Of a stretch of DNA of 64,000 bases, positions 62,908-64,000 are shown piece after piece. Positions within the stretch are counted from its first letter, which is position 1. Every line of letters starts with the position of its first letter. This DNA is from Bacillus sp. FJAT-44742 (GTDB lineage: Bacteria > Bacillota > Bacilli > Bacillales > Marinococcaceae), in contig NZ_KZ454936.1 of assembly GCF_002797315.1 (NCBI RefSeq), forward strand, positions 1,735,133-1,799,132, written 5' to 3'. A program made the position numbers and the translations under genes. The notes below the pieces were generated by a model. The model was given only the letters and a program-made list of their open reading frames with translations. It ran no database searches and was not told the DNA's origin.

Positions 62908-64000
62908 TTATTCTTCACTTTGCTTGTTTTTCTTTTTATTTTTCTGGGATTTATCTTCTTTGTCTTTAGAAGAGGACGTTGAGGATTTTTTCTTGCTGCT
63001 TTTCTTTCCTTTAGGTTTCTCCCCATTTTCCAAGATTTCTTCTACTTTTTCATTTTTAGTTTTTCCTTTAGACTTCTTGGAGCTCTTTTTCCCTTTTTCT
63101 TCTTCCTTATTATCTTTGTTTTTCTCCTGCTGGGATTCCTCAGACTCTCCTTCTTCCTCTTCATTGTCGCCGGTGTCCTCGTCTCCTTCGGACTCCTCAG
63201 ACTCTTCTTCCTCTTCACTGTCATCGGTGTCCTCGGACTCGTTAGACTCCTCAGACTGTTCTTCAGCCTCTTCGCTGTCGTCGGTGTCCTTGGCCTCTTC
63301 AGCCCCCTCAGACTCTTCTTCTTCCTCTTCACTGTCGTCTGCGTCCTCGGACGCATCGGACTCCTCAGACTCTTCTTCCTCTTCACTGTCGTCGGTGTCC
63401 CCGTCACTTTCGGACTCCTCAGACTCTTCTTCGTCCTCTTCACTGTCGTCGGTGTCCCCGTCTCCTTCGGACTCCTCAGACTCTTCTTCCTCTTCACTGT
63501 CGTCGGTGTCCCCGTCACTTTCGGACTCCTCAGACTCTTCTTCTTCCTCTTCACTGTCGTCGGTGTCCCCGTCACTTTCGGACTCCTCAGACTCTTCTTC
63601 TTCCTCTTCACTGTCGTCGGTATCCCCGTCTCCTTCGGAATCCTCAGACTCTTCTTCCTCTTCACTGTCGCCGGTGTCCCCGTCACTTTCGGACTCCTCA
63701 GACTCTTCTTCTTCCTCTTCACTGTCGTCGGTGTCCCCGTCTCCTTCGGACTCCTCAGACTCTTCTTCCTCTTCACTGTCGTCGGTGTCCCCGTCACTTT
63801 CGGACTCCTCAAACTCTTCTTCGTCCTCTTCGTTGTCGTCTGCGTCCTCGTCTCCTTCGGACTCCTCAGACCCTTCTTCTTCCTCTTCACTGTCGCCGGT
63901 GTCCTCGTCTCCTTTGGACTCCTCAGACTCTTCTTTGGCCTCTTTGTTGCCGCCTGTGTTCTCACCCTCTTTGGACTTCTCAGACGGTTCTTCTTCTACA
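62908..64000 (-). CDS. Ser/Asp/Glu-rich repeat protein (5' end beyond the window)
   Basis: The minus strand is open from the right edge to TAA at 62910-62908 in the frame giving at least 363 residues. From the edge to about 63140 the product is a tandem series of 18- to 20-residue units of the type SEGDGDTDDSEEEEESEE, extremely acidic. The last 80 residues change to a Lys/Ser-rich tail (KGKKSSKKKSSTSSSKDKED). A second, basic frame in the same DNA is a by-product of the repeats. It could be a surface SD-repeat protein or the tail of a YqfQ/VrrA-like protein; without the N-terminus I cannot tell. Confidence 0.7.
   Translation of the reverse strand, partial: VEEEPSEKSKEGENTGGNKEAKEESEESKGDEDTGDSEEEEEGSEESEGDEDADDNEEDEEEFEESESDGDTDDSEEEEESEESEGDGDTDDSEEEEEESEESESDGDTGDSEEEEESEDSEGDGDTDDSEEEEEESEESESDGDTDDSEEEEEESEESESDGDTDDSEEEEESEESEGDGDTDDSEEDEEESEESESDGDTDDSEEEEESEESDASEDADDSEEEEEESEGAEEAKDTDDSEEAEEQSEESNESEDTDDSEEEEESEESEGDEDTGDNEEEEGESEESQQEKNKDNKEEEKGKKSSKKSKGKTKNEKVEEILENGEKPKGKKSSKKKSSTSSSKDKEDKSQKNKKKNKQSEE
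63140..63985. repeat. Coding minisatellite of 54- to 60-base units
   Basis: About fifteen imperfect tandem copies of a 54-base unit, some with three or six extra bases (additional GAA codons on the minus strand). All unit lengths are multiples of three, so the reading frame is kept. Third-position and whole-codon differences between copies show partial homogenisation. It should be length-variable between strains. Confidence 0.9.

Noticed and set aside
63042-63965. Long minus-strand frame encoding a basic Lys/Arg/Pro/Thr repeat protein
   Set aside because: It is the shadow of the acidic repeat frame. It starts with a GTG lacking a spaced ribosome site, and the acidic frame continues through non-repeat sequence with sensible codons to a stop beside a terminator.
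63140-63985. Possible CRISPR array or other spaced repeat
   Set aside because: Units are contiguous, multiples of three, without unique spacers, and encode a protein repeat.

Overview
The window looks like chromosome from a low-G+C, probably halotolerant Bacillaceae. The signs are strong AGGAGG-type ribosome sites, frequent GTG and TTG starts, many intrinsic terminators, very acidic secreted proteins, a Bacillus-type Zur box, and close counterparts of Bacillus genes (YhaP/YhaQ, the kip operon, a YcbJ/Mph-type kinase, Csp). Family assignments rest on motifs read by eye. The genus is not determined. I saw no rRNA, tRNA or CRISPR array.

Layout. 1-4.7 kb: a nickel ABC importer operon nikABCD (last gene cut by the window edge) under NikR. 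5-12.7 kb: two SDR-type oxidoreductases, a rhomboid protease, a TetR regulator, a small protein, a D,D-carboxypeptidase, a DUF3298 protein and a tRNA-dihydrouridine synthase. 13-21 kb: a polysaccharide deacetylase, then two ABC-2 exporters; one is joined to a two-component system in an Lnr-like arrangement, the other is YhaQ/YhaP-like. 22.5-28.4 kb: glutamate dehydrogenase, an MFS transporter, a lipoprotein, DoxX flanked by three copies of one palindrome, a DODA-type dioxygenase and an XRE-cupin regulator. 28.8-30.4 kb: a macrolide phosphotransferase behind a long leader with a promoter, a 12-residue leader peptide and stacked terminators.

30.7-38.5 kb is more worn. It holds a MerR regulator, a CPBP protease, an ICMT-family pseudogene with two single-base deletions, a resolvase remnant, a homocysteine methyltransferase with its LysR neighbour, a cold-shock gene with a long leader, and an ISL3 transposase relic. 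38.6-44 kb: a DUF2306 membrane protein, a TetR regulator with a cation-efflux transporter, a Zur-controlled ZinT lipoprotein, a degenerate membrane gene and a hydroxyacid dehydrogenase. 44.7-47.6 kb: a 950-residue multi-PAS histidine kinase.

47.8-56.8 kb: an NRAMP-family transporter, an IclR regulator, and an operon kipI-kipA-accB-accC followed upstream by glcD-glcF. The four-gene operon holds the parts of a split biotin-dependent carboxylase (biotin carboxylase, biotin carrier, and KipI/KipA, which are homologous to the carboxyltransferase domain of urea carboxylase). pxpA, the usual 5-oxoprolinase partner, is not present. 57.3-64 kb: a DrrAB-type ABC exporter, small proteins, a rhamnosyltransferase-like protein, a membrane-anchored metallopeptidase, and a Ser/Asp/Glu repeat protein cut by the right edge.

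The most interesting signals are the attenuation-like leader of the macrolide kinase (29.95-30.37 kb), the split carboxylase lacking pxpA (49.9-53.6 kb), and the repeated operator around doxX (26.07-26.59 kb).
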